This document shows, piece after piece, positions 41,440-53,994 of a DNA stretch of 64,000 bases. Position 1 is the first letter of the stretch. Each line of letters opens with the position of its first letter. Made by a program: the position numbers and the translations under genes. Under the pieces are notes generated by a model. It saw only the letters and a list, made by a program, of their open reading frames with translations, did not search any database and was not told the origin of the DNA. Origin of the DNA: Salvia splendens (Eukaryota; Streptophyta; Magnoliopsida; Lamiales; Lamiaceae); the NCBI RefSeq assembly GCF_004379255.2, contig NC_056035.1, forward strand, positions 24,800,502 to 24,864,501. Reading direction: 5' to 3'.

Positions 41440-44400
41440 ATGGGGCAACCGCCGGACCCCGACGAAAAGAGAGACACTCCGGCCCTAAATCCGGATGATT
41501 TGCCTGACATTGTTCCCGGGGATGAGGAAGCTCGGGTCCTCTCCGATCAGCAAATGGTCTTCCGAGCTGGTGAGGCCGCTTCCCTTCAACGTCCGACCAA
41601 ATCCATGGAACTAAAAATGGCTAAAGCAAAGCTCAAAGCCCGGAAAAGTACGCCGGCGCCTCCTACCAAAGGCAATGGTCGTAAGAGATTTGTCCCGTCT
41701 CCGATGCCCGAGGACAAGCAACTAAGGAAGAAGATAGACTTCGGTGAGGAGGAAGGACATTCGGCCGGTAGTTCCAAATGCAAAGGATCCCTGTTCCCGG
41801 CGACTCTGTCCCTCGACTTGGGGGTCTCTTTCAGGTTGGAGGACCCCGATTTGCCTCATAAGAAGGAAGAGGAAGTGGAGCATTGGAATGAATGTGAAGA
41901 AGAGTTCGATGCCCTCAACGGTAGAACCGTGCCGGAAGGAGGCGGCTCGCCGGAAACTGCTGCTCCCGCCGTCGAGCTTATGACCGTTTCCGGTGAAGTC
42001 CCCTCCCTCCACAATCCCCAGCCAAGACTTGCTAGGTCACGTGAAGCACAAGCTGCCCCATGTGCTGTCCTTGCCCCATTGGAAAGTGGAAATGCAAACC
42101 TACCTAATCTGGAGGCTGGGACAAAAGTTGACTTTGAAAGCACTAATCCACCTTTCCTACCTAAGCCATCAGGTACAAAAGCAAACTTGCCTAAAATGAT
42201 AGCAAGTACAAAAGCCCCCCTTGAAAGTGCCCCCCCCCCCTTTCCCCTCTAACATGGCACGAGTTGCATCGTTTGGATCCCCACCAAGGAACCCAAAACT
42301 AGATGAGATCCTTCATCTTGCAGCGTTGGACTCGGTGGAAACGCTCGATGCAGCGGCGGCGCAGCCTCTCCGTGCCGGAAACCTACCGACGGCCAGTCAC
42401 AAACCACCGGAGTTTCCCCAAAACTCTTCGGGATGCATGCAAAGTGTCACACACACACCTTGGAATGGGAGTGGGGCATCTCTTGAGGACTTCCCCCCTC
42501 TCGAACGAGGACGAACTAGCAAGATCCGAGCTACGTTTGAGGCCAGCCCGGAACATTATTGTGTGGAGCTCGGCCAGCCGCGACCTAAGGCGAACCCTAA
42601 CGCCAACCGAGAAAAGCTTATTATCGAGACAACGAACAAGGCCACGCCTAGTGCCGAGATGGGCGTATTGACAAGAGAAACACCAACACCCAACGACACG
42701 CCAATGGATGATGCCGAGAAGATCCACACCGAGAATGAAGAGGCCGAGAAGGCCTACACCGAGAAAGGAAAAGCCGAACTGCCGAGAATGGAAAAGCCGA
42801 GAAGGGTACACAACGAAAACGATGGTGCCGAGAAGACCCACACCGAGAATGGAAAAGCCGAACACAACAACCCGAAGAGAAAAGGAAATACATCTAAGCC
42901 CTCGGCGAATGCCGCAACACAAGGGCCAAATGAAGTTACTCAACATGGGGGTGTAGAAGCTACCCCGGGGACCTCGGCGTGGCCGAAATCGATGGCGGAC
43001 TTGCTTAAGGGTACTCCGTCGGGCTCGGCGAGTAACACGCTACATGGCGGGGGTGATGGCACCTCAAGCCACCCCGGCTGGCCGAAAACGATGGCGGACA
43101 TGCTTAAAGGCTCGACTGACCCTAACGGCCCTCAAGCCTTTGAGCCGGATAAGCTTCAGAACATTGGATTCGCTTCAGTGTCCGATGGCATCCCGGCCAT
43201 CTACTTCTCCGGAGCGGAAACTCAAAAGCTTGCTGAGAGCATGGGACACGCCATTGTGGGTAAGTTCTCTCACTCTATCCCTACCGGACTGCAAATCCAA
43301 AAGACTCTCGATAATATTAAACTCCGGTGTGGATTCAGCTGGAAGTACATTAATGCTAAACATATTCTCATTCAATGCGAGGACTTGGCGGACTATGCCC
43401 GAATCCTTGGAGGCCCAAGGGGTACGCCCGTATGGCTCATTGACCGTCACCCGATGAGGGTCTTCAAATGGTCCCCGGACTTTGATGCATACTGCGAGTC
43501 CCCCATTGCGGCAATTTGGTGCAACCTAATTGGCCTCCCCATTCATCTTTTCGACCAATCCGCCTTATTCGCCATCGGCAAGCTTCTCGGCACTCCAATA
43601 CAGATTGATCGAGCCACGGCAAACAAGACTCGGCTTTCATTTGCCCGAATTTGCGTCGAGATAGACATCACAAAACCGCCTACCGAAGAGATAATCCTTG
43701 ACCTTGGTGGGCGAGAAACAGTGCAGCGGGTCCGATGGGACAAGATACCATCATATTGTCAAGATGTAAACACGTCGGCCATGCAAGTGAGGTGTGCTAT
43801 GCGACGGGCAAGAAGGAACGGCCGCCAAAGAGAAACTACCATAACGGCCCGCCTAAACAGTCACAACCCGAGAGACAAACCGAGAAGGGGAAGCAAGATA
43901 CGGGGAAGAATGCCCCCAGCTCCAATGAATGGAAACGTTATGGGAAGAAGCAAGGCAAGGCCGGTGACCGACCAAACAATAACAAAACAAATGGGGAGGA
44001 TATCGGTGGTACTTCCTGGGAGGGACCGAACTCGAAATTGCCGGGCTCAAGACCGGACTCTAGAATGCCGGACTCTGCTTTGGGGAGCGGACCGAGCTCC
44101 GGAACTCAAAATGTCGGGCTCAAGGCCGGGACCGAGGTTGGGAAGTCCCCACCGAACCGGGGGAACCCATTGCATCCCACCTCCGAACCACCATCACCAC
44201 GTGGGAACATGGACGTGGAGTGGGGCTCCCCTAATGCGAGGCGCTCGGTCTCACCAGCTCGTCGAGGGAATCCGAGAGGAGGCGCGCGCCATGCCATGAC
44301 AAGGGGGCGTGGGTTCTTCTCGGCAAAGAACCACATGAGTACTAACCGATATTACTCTCTCATGGCGAACGGAGAATTTGATGTTGAGAATTGTGGGGAT

Positions 44401-44559
44401 GCGGACGAAGACCCCATGGAGTTGCACATGGGGGTCGAGAGGTTAGGAGGCAACAGTTCGGCCGACGATGCCGAGGAGGTCGCCCCGAACAAAGAGCAAC
44501 ACCGCACTGACTACCAAGGAGGGCCTTCAGCCTCTTTGGGTACGCACCCTTCCTGTTAA
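41440..44559 (+). pseudogene. LINE-3 ORF1, two frameshifts
   Basis: Starts at ATG 41440 (MGQPPDPDEKRDTP). The first frame runs to 42252 and ends after an 11-C run at 42230-42240, where the frame shifts. The second frame (to 44299) carries the charged EKxHTEN repeats and the DUF4283-like core. A second shift, one A missing relative to LINE-2 near 43760, falls inside the CCHC knuckle: the correct frame resumes as CKHVGHASEVCYATGKK and runs to HPSC at 44559. So the knuckle cannot be translated in frame with the core. C-run length could be a sequencing error; the A deletion is less likely to be. Confidence 0.85.
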
Positions 44560-44561
44560 TG

Positions 44562-47500
44562 ATGTCGTACAATTTCATGTTTTGGAACGTGAGGGGGATT
44601 GCGAATGCGCCCACTCAAAACGTTCTAAAAAGACTTATTGATTGTCATAATGTTTTATTTCTTGCAATAATGGAACCGCTCACACACCCGGACCCGGACC
44701 GATTTTCTAAGGCCTTGGGGCTGCCCTTCATTGGTTCGAACACGAACGGGAAGATTTGGATGTTCGCGGAAGAGGGGTCCACTTTTGATATTGAGAATGA
44801 CTCGGAACAAATCCTTCACGGTTACCTCAAGTCCCACCGCCTTGCTAGGCCGGTGGCCATTTCAGCCGTGTACGCCAAATGCACAAGGGCTGAACGACAT
44901 CAATTATGGGACAAGATGAGAGAGATTGCCGGGCCTCTCGAGGGAACACCTTGGATCATCGGTGGCGATTTCAACACCATTCTATCACACCAAGACAGAG
45001 TCGGAAGTGATACTAACCGGCAAGCCGAGATGGTTGATTTTGCGGAAGCAACGGAGGACTGTAGGCTGCTTGATCCTGGTTTCGATGGAGCGGCATTCAC
45101 TTGGGTCAAGAATGGCCTCTTTGAAAGGTTGGATAGAGTGTTTGTCAGTGAGGATTGGACTAAGACCTTCGAGGCTACTCGGGTTACGAATCTCCCCCGG
45201 GTTGCCTCGGACCATGGACCAATTCTTGTCAGGTGCACGAAGATGAACACATCCGCTGGAGCCAAGGCATTCAGGTTCCAGAACATGTGGATCCGACATG
45301 AAGGATTCATGGCCGTAGTGCAAAAAGCATGGGAGGAGCCCACGGGGGCGGGTGGAATCCTAAACATTCAAATCAAGCAGGCCAGAGTTAAAAAGGCCCT
45401 TAAGGAGTGGAACAAAGAGGTCTTTGGGAACATCCATGCTAATCTAAAGGAAAAGGAGGAAGAAATTGCTCTGGCTCAAACTAGTTTCGAGGCAAGGCCG
45501 ACTCCGGAGCACAGGACAGCGATCAACAAACACATTGCCGAGTACATCCTTTTGCTGAGAATGGAAGAAGATTTTTGGCGACAGAAGGCAGCTTTGAGGT
45601 GGCTTGCCGAGGGAGACAAAAATACCCGGTTCTATCAAAGCTGGGTGAAACAAAAGAGGGTCCGTCTCCGCATCCATTCAATTCGTGTCAATGGGCAGGA
45701 GCTCACCGAGGAAGCCGAGATTAAAAAGTCCGCAGTGGAGTTCTTCCAACAACTCCTTGCCCCCAACAATCCGACACTTGAAGACCCAGACCTCGACCTA
45801 ATCCAGCAGGTCCACTCAGCCGAGCAGTTCGTTGACATCGCAGATGCTCCAAGTGCGGACGAGGTCAGGAGTGCCACCTTTTGCATTTCCGGAGATAGTG
45901 CACCCGGACCTGATGGCTTCTCGGCCACCTTCTATCAAGCCTGCTGGTCCATTGTGGGGCCGGAGGTAGTGGAAGCAATCAGACAGTTCTTCAGAGGGGC
46001 CTTCCTGCCAAGGAGCATCACGGCCACAAGCATTGTCCTTATCCCAAAGAAGGCATCGCCGGAGTCATGGACCGACTACCGACCCATCAGTCTCTGCAAT
46101 GTTTTAAACAAGATCATTACCAAGGTACTCACCTCTCGACTCTCTCCTTTCCTCCCACAGGTCATCTCCCCAAACCAAAGTGGTTTTGTCAAAGGTCGGC
46201 TCCTTAACGACAACGCACTTCTGGCTCAAGAAATGTTCCATGAGCTTGCTAGATGCTCCCCAGCGCCTAATGTGGCAGTAAAGATTGACATGGCTAAAGC
46301 CTATGATAGGGTCCAATGGCCCTTCCTCTTCAAAGTTTTACGCCGTATGGGATTCCCGGATTCATGGATTTCACTTATGGAGAGGTGTATTGGGTATTGC
46401 TGGTTCTCGGTCCTTGTTAACGGGGCACCCGCGGGCTTCTTTAGATCAACTCGTGGACTTCGGCAAGGAGATCCGATCTCCCCCGCTCTGTTCGTGATCG
46501 CTGCGGAATACCTGTCCCGAGCATTAGATAAGCTCATCCTCGGCCAAAAGGACATGACGTACAAAGCCTCCCGGAGATGCATGGAGATCAGCCATCTAGC
46601 CTATGCGGACGACATTATCATCTTCACCCAAGCGGCGGCAAATCCTATGCGCCGGCTAAGAGCTTGTCTTGAAAAGTATGAAAGAGTCTCCGGCCAACAA
46701 GTCAGCCTTGCTAAGAGTAATTTCTATATTGCCGAGGCCCATGAGCATTGGGCAAACTCGATCCAGGCGGAAGGGGGCTTCACTAGAGGGGTTTTCCCTT
46801 TCCTCTACCTCGGAGTACCTATCTATCGTGGTGTCAAACGCACGGACATGTTCCTCTTTCTACGAGAAAAGATTGCAAGAAGGATCTCAGGATGGGCACA
46901 CCGTCACCTATCCTTTGGAGGAAGGCTTACGTTGATTAAGAGCACCCTTGAAGCGATCCCCTTACACATCTTCCAAGCCGTCGAGCCCACGGCCGGTACC
47001 CTTAAGCAACTTGATCAACAAATGGCCCGATTCTTTTGGGGGTCTACGAATGAGAAGAAGCGGACCCATTGGATTGGTTGGGAACAAATGTGTCGGCCCA
47101 CTGATGAAGGAGGCCTTGGGATCCGGAAAACTATGGAGGTCCTCCGCGCCTTCAATATCAAACTTTGGTGGCGCTTTCGGGAGCAAAACTCCCTTTGGGC
47201 AAGATACATGATGGCAAAATATTGCACCAACTCCACACCGCTCACCTTGAGACTGCCGAGCAGGAGTAGCCCTACGTGGAGAAGGCTCTCAAGAGCATGG
47301 CCCCTCGCACAACCGCACATGAGATGGCTAGTGGGACAAGGGGACATCTACTTCTGGGATGACATTTGGCTTGGCAATAGCCCTCTGAGGGAATTTAGTC
47401 TTGATGATAGGGGAAGACCAACCACCCGGGTTTCGGAGTTCATTACTAATGGGGGTTGGGATGTGCCCAAGCTTCAGCTTCTTCACAATCAGGCCGGCCT

Positions 47501-48719
47501 CCCTCAGCATGTTATCGATGGCATCATTAATACACCGATCCTCCATGATGAACAGGATATCCTGAGGTGGAACCTCTCTAAACATGGGGATTTCACGGTG
47601 GCTTCGACATGGGACACACTTCGAGGGCGAAACCCGATCATCCAAGGTTTGGGGGACGTTTGGAAGGCAGGCCTCACCAACTCAATAGCCATCTTTATCT
47701 GGAGGCTTCTCTCCAATCGGGTGCCGGTTGACACGAAGCTTCAGTGGCGGGAGATTGAGCTAGCCTCTAAGTGCCAATGCTGCCCCCACCGACCGAATAC
47801 CGAGTCCCTCCAACACCTCTTCATCCAGGGACATGGAGCTCGCAGAGTTTGGAGTGAGTTTGACGGTTGGTTCACAGGCCCGTTCCCCCGCATCCATATC
47901 AATGATACAATCCCTACGAGAATCGAAGTGTGGGCGCGAAGGTACCAACAGCCGAACAAGAAACATCTTAGCCGAGCCACTCCATACCTCATTCTGTGGT
48001 TTATCTGGTCGGAGAGAAACAGGAGTCGCCACCAAGGCACACAGTTTAAACCACAAAACGTGGTATGGCAGGTCCACATGTTCATTCGGAATGCTATGTC
48101 CAATGGAAGCTTGAAGCCGAAACATTGGAAGGGAGTTAAACTTGGAATCAACATTCCTCAAGCGGCGGCAATCAGGGCGCTACCCCTAGCCATGGCAATC
48201 AAATGGAACCCCCCGGACCAGCCGTGGATAAAGCTCAACACCGATGGCTCCTACAATGAAGCGAACGGTAGAACAGGGGCTGGAGGGATTATTCGAGATC
48301 ACTTGGGTAAGATGCTCGTCGCCTTCAGCACACCCCTAGAAGCACACTCGGCGTTAGAGGCGGAGCTGTTGGCCATGCTCCACGGGCTAAATATAGCCAA
48401 AGAACTCGCCCTACCAATCTGGATTGAGTCCGATGCAGAGCAAGCAATCAAATTGGTCAATGGGACAGGATGGGGCCCGGCACTCGCCCGGCAAGCGGTG
48501 GCGCAACTAACCCTTCATAAACGCCAACTCAAATTCCGAGCCACCTTCATACACAGGGAGGGGAACAAAGCGGCGGATTTCCTTGCGAAAATGGGGCTAG
48601 TCCAAGACAGTGGTCTACGAATGTACTACAATTCAGCACCGAGAGAACTGTTGGACTTGGTTAGATTGGACGAGATGGGAGTGTCGCACATCCGATACCT
48701 TGACGGGAACGGGCATTAA
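44562..48719 (+). CDS. LINE-3 ORF2: endonuclease, reverse transcriptase, RNase H
   Basis: Open frame, start MSYNFMFWNVRG at 44562; an ATG overlapping the ORF1 stop (TAATG, 44559) is one codon earlier. All blocks of LINE-1 ORF2 are present: N/E/GGDFN/SDH endonuclease residues, IDMAKAYDRVQW, LRQGDPISPALF, YADD, the zinc ribbon KCQCCPHRPN, and RNase H TDGS, EAELLA, ESDA, HREGNKAADFLA. It ends YLDGNGH, slightly shorter than in LINE-1. Enzymatically it appears intact although its own ORF1 is broken. Confidence 0.9.
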   Translation: MSYNFMFWNVRGIANAPTQNVLKRLIDCHNVLFLAIMEPLTHPDPDRFSKALGLPFIGSNTNGKIWMFAEEGSTFDIENDSEQILHGYLKSHRLARPVAISAVYAKCTRAERHQLWDKMREIAGPLEGTPWIIGGDFNTILSHQDRVGSDTNRQAEMVDFAEATEDCRLLDPGFDGAAFTWVKNGLFERLDRVFVSEDWTKTFEATRVTNLPRVASDHGPILVRCTKMNTSAGAKAFRFQNMWIRHEGFMAVVQKAWEEPTGAGGILNIQIKQARVKKALKEWNKEVFGNIHANLKEKEEEIALAQTSFEARPTPEHRTAINKHIAEYILLLRMEEDFWRQKAALRWLAEGDKNTRFYQSWVKQKRVRLRIHSIRVNGQELTEEAEIKKSAVEFFQQLLAPNNPTLEDPDLDLIQQVHSAEQFVDIADAPSADEVRSATFCISGDSAPGPDGFSATFYQACWSIVGPEVVEAIRQFFRGAFLPRSITATSIVLIPKKASPESWTDYRPISLCNVLNKIITKVLTSRLSPFLPQVISPNQSGFVKGRLLNDNALLAQEMFHELARCSPAPNVAVKIDMAKAYDRVQWPFLFKVLRRMGFPDSWISLMERCIGYCWFSVLVNGAPAGFFRSTRGLRQGDPISPALFVIAAEYLSRALDKLILGQKDMTYKASRRCMEISHLAYADDIIIFTQAAANPMRRLRACLEKYERVSGQQVSLAKSNFYIAEAHEHWANSIQAEGGFTRGVFPFLYLGVPIYRGVKRTDMFLFLREKIARRISGWAHRHLSFGGRLTLIKSTLEAIPLHIFQAVEPTAGTLKQLDQQMARFFWGSTNEKKRTHWIGWEQMCRPTDEGGLGIRKTMEVLRAFNIKLWWRFREQNSLWARYMMAKYCTNSTPLTLRLPSRSSPTWRRLSRAWPLAQPHMRWLVGQGDIYFWDDIWLGNSPLREFSLDDRGRPTTRVSEFITNGGWDVPKLQLLHNQAGLPQHVIDGIINTPILHDEQDILRWNLSKHGDFTVASTWDTLRGRNPIIQGLGDVWKAGLTNSIAIFIWRLLSNRVPVDTKLQWREIELASKCQCCPHRPNTESLQHLFIQGHGARRVWSEFDGWFTGPFPRIHINDTIPTRIEVWARRYQQPNKKHLSRATPYLILWFIWSERNRSRHQGTQFKPQNVVWQVHMFIRNAMSNGSLKPKHWKGVKLGINIPQAAAIRALPLAMAIKWNPPDQPWIKLNTDGSYNEANGRTGAGGIIRDHLGKMLVAFSTPLEAHSALEAELLAMLHGLNIAKELALPIWIESDAEQAIKLVNGTGWGPALARQAVAQLTLHKRQLKFRATFIHREGNKAADFLAKMGLVQDSGLRMYYNSAPRELLDLVRLDEMGVSHIRYLDGNGH

Positions 48720-48988
48720 AGTTGATAATGAGACGATGGGAGACAATAGTGACTAGCTTTTTGGTTAATTGTATTTTGGAAAAGAGTATGATGAGGTCCG
48801 AACCTTGTGGGATTGGACCGCATACTACTCTTGATTTGTTACGGCACACCACTTTTGGGTGTGGCCACGCCTTGTAATTACCGCCTTTGGAATGATAGGG
48901 ATGAGGGACCCACGAACCCTCCACCGTAGAGGTGTTTGATAAAAAAAAAAAATAAATAAAAAATAAAAAATAAAAAAAAAAAAAAAAA
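48720..48988 (+). other. LINE-3 3' UTR and A-rich tail
   Basis: Stem GGTCCGA/TTGGACC, where the C-to-T change turns one G-C pair into a G-U pair, so the hairpin is kept in RNA. The tail is A-rich with interspersed T (AATAAATAAAAAATAAAAAA pattern). Confidence 0.75.
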
Positions 48989-51111
48989 ATGGAACTTATC
49001 AAGATACTTTGAGCAAGTTCTTGTGGCGTTCAACCATACCGAGATTCTTGGCTGATCATATAGCCAACGGGTCGAGGTTTTCCAAGCTCTGGAAGTGGAT
49101 CAAACCAGATTATCAATCAAGGAAGTCCGCTGCCAAACCTAATACGTGGGGTTCTAGGATCAATATATCCAACGGGTCCTTCGTCCTATCCCAATCCATA
49201 TCAATTTGTGGGCGTGAAACAGTGCAACAAGTTAAATGGGATAAGATTCCATCCTATTGCCGGGAATGCAAACATGTGGGCCACAAAAGTGACGTTTGTT
49301 ATGCAGCGGACAAGGTGGAACGACCCCCGAAATGGAACTACAACATAGTCCCTCCAAAACAGCCACAAAGTGGAGATCAAGGTGCCGGAAAAGAAAGTGG
49401 TGTGCCGAAACAAAATGGGAATACCATGGAATGGAAACAATATTGGAAAAACAAAGTCATGACATAACAACCACGAGTAAACCTGAAGGCAAAAGAAAAC
49501 AAAGGCTCGGAGTGGTTGGGCTCCGACATTATGGGGAAAATGCAAAAGGGATGCGACATGGGGATGGTTCCCTTCCCCGGGGAAGGGGAACGTAGCGGGC
49601 GAGAAAGCCCAAAACAACCCAGGGACCCGGCTACTTTAAACCCTTCCCTATAGAAGAGAACGGAGGGGCTCACAGAGAAGATTGAGCATCGAACGGCATA
49701 GAAAATCCTCGACCTCGACTGGCCAAGGGAGACCGAGAACACCGAGCAGTCACCCCGCCCCCGAGAGACCCGAAGTTCAAGAGCCGAGAAGCCACATGAG
49801 TACCAATCGCTATTCCTCCCTCATGGCGAGTGAAATCTATGAGGAGAATGATTTCGGAGAATTTGAAGACCAGGAGACTGACATGCCACTTGACAAAGTT
49901 GATGATGGGACCAAACCCACAATCATGGATGCGGAGGCATATCAAGCGAGGAACGACCTCCAAATCATCGAATTCCAAGGGGGACCTTCAAACCCACCGG
50001 GTACGAACTATTTTTGTTAAACATGTCAATTAATCAAATCTCACAACGTAAAATTTCTTTCAATAATGGAGCCGCTCACAACCCCAAACCTGGAGAAGTT
50101 CTTAAAAGCCTTGGGGATGACCTTCAAGGGCTTGAACTCCAACGGGAAGATTTGGGTTTTTGTGGAAGAAGGGGCAGACTTTTGAGGTGGAAGATGATTC
50201 GGATCAGGTGCTCCATGGGCGGTTTGCTTGTCCTAGACTACCGAGCCCTTTTATGGTCTCGGCCGTGTATGCAAAGTGCACAAGGGGGGAGCGACATGTA
50301 CTGTGGGACAAAATGAGGGACTTTTCCCAAGCCACCGAAGGAATGCCTTGGATCATTGGTGGGGACTTCAACAGAATTTTCTCCACGCGGGATCGAGCGG
50401 GAAGCAATACAAAACGGCAGGCGGAGATGATTGATTTTTCCAAAGCCATTGAGGATTGCAGGCTACTTGATCCGGGCTTTGATGGCTCAGACTACACATG
50501 GGCCAAGAATGGGTTGATGGAAAGGTTGGATCGAGCCTTGGTGAGCGAACTGTGGACGAGACTCTTTGAGGCGATCAGGGTGGCAAATCTCCCTCGGGTA
50601 GCTCGGACCATGGACCGGTCCTTGTCAGGTGCTGGACGGTGAACCATCCCGAGGGTGGCAGAGCGTTCCGATTCCAGAACATAAGGGTTTTGATGACCTT
50701 GTGCACGATGCATGGACGGCTCCTACAGAGGCGGAGGGTCTTCTCAACCTACAGATCATATTATCTAGGATAAAAAAGACGTTCAAACGGTGGAATAAGG
50801 AGATCTTCCGGAACATCCATTCCAACCTCAGAAATAGTGAAGAGAGTATTGCCCAGGCCCAGGCCGAGTTTGAATCAGACCCCTCGCCGAGTGAAGAGAG
50901 TATTGCCCGAGTTTGAATCAGGCCGAGTATTACCCGAGTTTGAATCAGGCCGAGTATTACCCGAGTTTGAATCAGGCCCAGGACGAGTGAAGAGAGTATT
51001 GCCCAGGCCCAGGCCGAGTTTGAATCAGATTGCGGAGTACATCCTTCTCCTCAAGATGGAAGAAGATTTCTGGCACCAGAAAGCGGCCCTCCGCTGGCTT
51101 GATGAGGGAGA

Positions 51112-52993
51112 CAAAAACACAAGGTTTTACCAAAGCTGGGTTATGTAGAAGAGAATCCGGCTCCGAATATAAAAGATCAATGCCAATGGGAGGGAAATCA
51201 CGGATGAGTTAGAAATCAAGAACTCGGCGGTCGAGTTCTTCCAAAACCTCCTCGCGCCGAATTATCTGCAACTCGCCGAACCGGACCTTGGACTCTTGCA
51301 ACAGCTCCACACCTCGGCGCAATGGAGGACCTCCCCAAGCCACCAGATGCGGATGAAGTCAAACGAGCTGCCTTTGACATCTCACGAAATAGTGCTCTAG
51401 GACCGGATGGTTTCTCGGCCACCTTCTTTCAAGTGTGCTGGAACATCGTGGGGCCGGATGTGGTGACTGCGATCAGACAATTTTTTTGTAGGGCTTTCCT
51501 CCCCCGAAGCATCATGGCTACAAGTATTGTTCTCAATCCTAAAAAGCCATCGCCGGAAACTTGGGGAGATTATCGGCTGATCGGCTTGTGCAACGTCATT
51601 AACAAGGTCATCACAAAAATCCTAGCAAAGAGACTAACCCCATTTCTCCCAAGAGTCGTCTCACCGAACCAAAGTCGATCTGGCTAAGGCCTATGACCGG
51701 GTGATATGGCCCTTCCTCATCAAGGTCCTCAAGCAAATGGGATTTCCGGAGTCATGGATTACACTTATTGAGAGGTGCATTGGTACATGCTGGTTCTCGG
51801 TCCTTATCAATGGTGCCCCGGCTGGCTTCTTCAAATCCACCCGGGGGCTCAAACAAGGAGACCCCATTTCCCCGCCCTTTTTGTGATCGCGGCGGATTAC
51901 CTCTCGAGAGCTCTTGACAAACTGATCCTCGGGAACAAAGAGATGACGTTCAAAGTCACCCGGGGATGCATGGAGATTAGTCACCTTGCCTATGCCGACG
52001 ACATCATCATCTTCACACAAGCGGCCACGCCCTCCCTTAGAAGACGGCGAACTTGTGTGGATCACTTTGCAGAGTTGTCGGGCCAACAGATCAACCTTGC
52101 CAAGAGCAACTTTTACATTGCTGAAGCGCATGAAGGATGGACAAATTCAATACAAAGAGTGAAGGCGGCTTCTCCCGAGGTACTTTCCCTTTCCTTTACT
52201 TAGGAGTCCTATTTACAGAGGAGTGAAGCGCACTGATATGTTCATGTTCCTTCGGGAAAAGATTGCGGCTAGGATCTCAGGCTGGGCCCATCAGCACCTC
52301 TCATTCGGAGGGAGACTCACTCTTATCAAGAGTACACTTGAGGCGGTCCCAATACATATCTTCCAAGCCATTGAGCCCACTTTCGGCGTCCTCAAGCAGT
52401 TGGACCAACAATTGGCCCGATTTTTCTGGGGCTCGACAAGCGAGAAAAGAAAGATACACTGGATCGGATGGGATCAGATTTGCCTTCCCAAGGCCGAAGG
52501 AGGCCTCGAAATCCGTAAGTTCAGGGAGGTGCTACGTGCTTTCAACATCAAGCTTTGGTGTAGGTTTCGGGAGCAAAGCTCACTCTGGGCTAAGTACATG
52601 ATGGCCAAATACTGCCACAAGGCCTCCCCAGTCACTACGAGGGCTTCGGGTAGAAACAGTACGACATGGAAGAGACATTTGAAGGCTCGGGCACAGGCAC
52701 AACCGCACATCCGTCGGGTGGTTGGACAAGGGAAACTATATTTTTGGGATGACTTGTGGCTCGGTGATACCCCCTTACAGGAACTTTGCCTTGATGAAAG
52801 GGGTGATCCATTAACATTTGTTGCGAACTTCATCACGAATGGGTCTTGGAACGAGCCCAAACTCCGCTTGCTACACACCCAGGCCGGACTATCTCACCAA
52901 GCCATCACCAAGATACTTGACACGCCAATCATTCTGGGTGAACCAGACATACCAACATGGACGTTGTCTCGAACAGGGGATTTCTCTCTACGG
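51112..52993 (+). pseudogene. LINE-B ORF2: reverse transcriptase region, broken
   Basis: Continues LINE-B ORF2 beyond the tandem array. Pieces: about 51112-51687 (GPDGFSATFFQVCW, TSIVLNPKKPSPETWGDYR, LPRVVSPNQS); then a gap of roughly 100 bp relative to LINE-1 removing the FVKGR...KIDMA block; 51690-51886 (AKAYDRVIWPFLIKV, LKQGDPISP); a frameshift; 51880-52203 with YADD near 51990; 52223-52993 to the start of the zinc-ribbon region. The RPS3 retrocopy interrupts it at 52993. Not functional. Confidence 0.85.
52982..52993. repeat. Target duplication of the RPS3 retrocopy, left (12 bp)
   Basis: TTCTCTCTACGG, exactly repeated at 53983-53994. LINE-B ORF2 (RGDFSL-T) is continuous if the interval is removed. 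Confidence 0.85.
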
Positions 52994-53982
<989 letters not shown>

Positions 53983-53994
53983 TTCTCTCTACGG

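Larger units (their letters stand above)
41165..48988 (+). mobile_element. LINE-3, full-length LINE, diverged subfamily member
   Basis: A 7.8-kb plus-strand LINE in the LTR of tandem unit 4. Its 5' end CCACTTAGTGAGAGAAGC is related to, but differs from, LINE-1/2. ORF1 is broken twice, ORF2 is open. The 3' UTR ends in a long A-rich tail interrupted by T's (48941-48988). ORF2 is close to that of LINE-1/2, while the N-terminal half of ORF1 is clearly different (insertions with DLGVSFRLEDPDLPHKKEEE). Confidence 0.92.
40878..51111 (+). repeat. Tandem unit 4, split by LINE-3
   Basis: Left part 40878-41164 (U3, TATA box 41043-41050, R), then LINE-3, then 49007-51111 (U5, LINE-B ORF1 end, endonuclease fragment): 287 + 2105 = 2392 bp. 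At 51112 the LINE-B sequence carries on into the RT rather than into another LTR, so this is the right-hand, original border. It keeps bases lost in units 0-3 (CACGCGGGATCG at 50385) and has its own changes (ACATAAGGG near 50682, only two CCCAGG). Confidence 0.88.
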
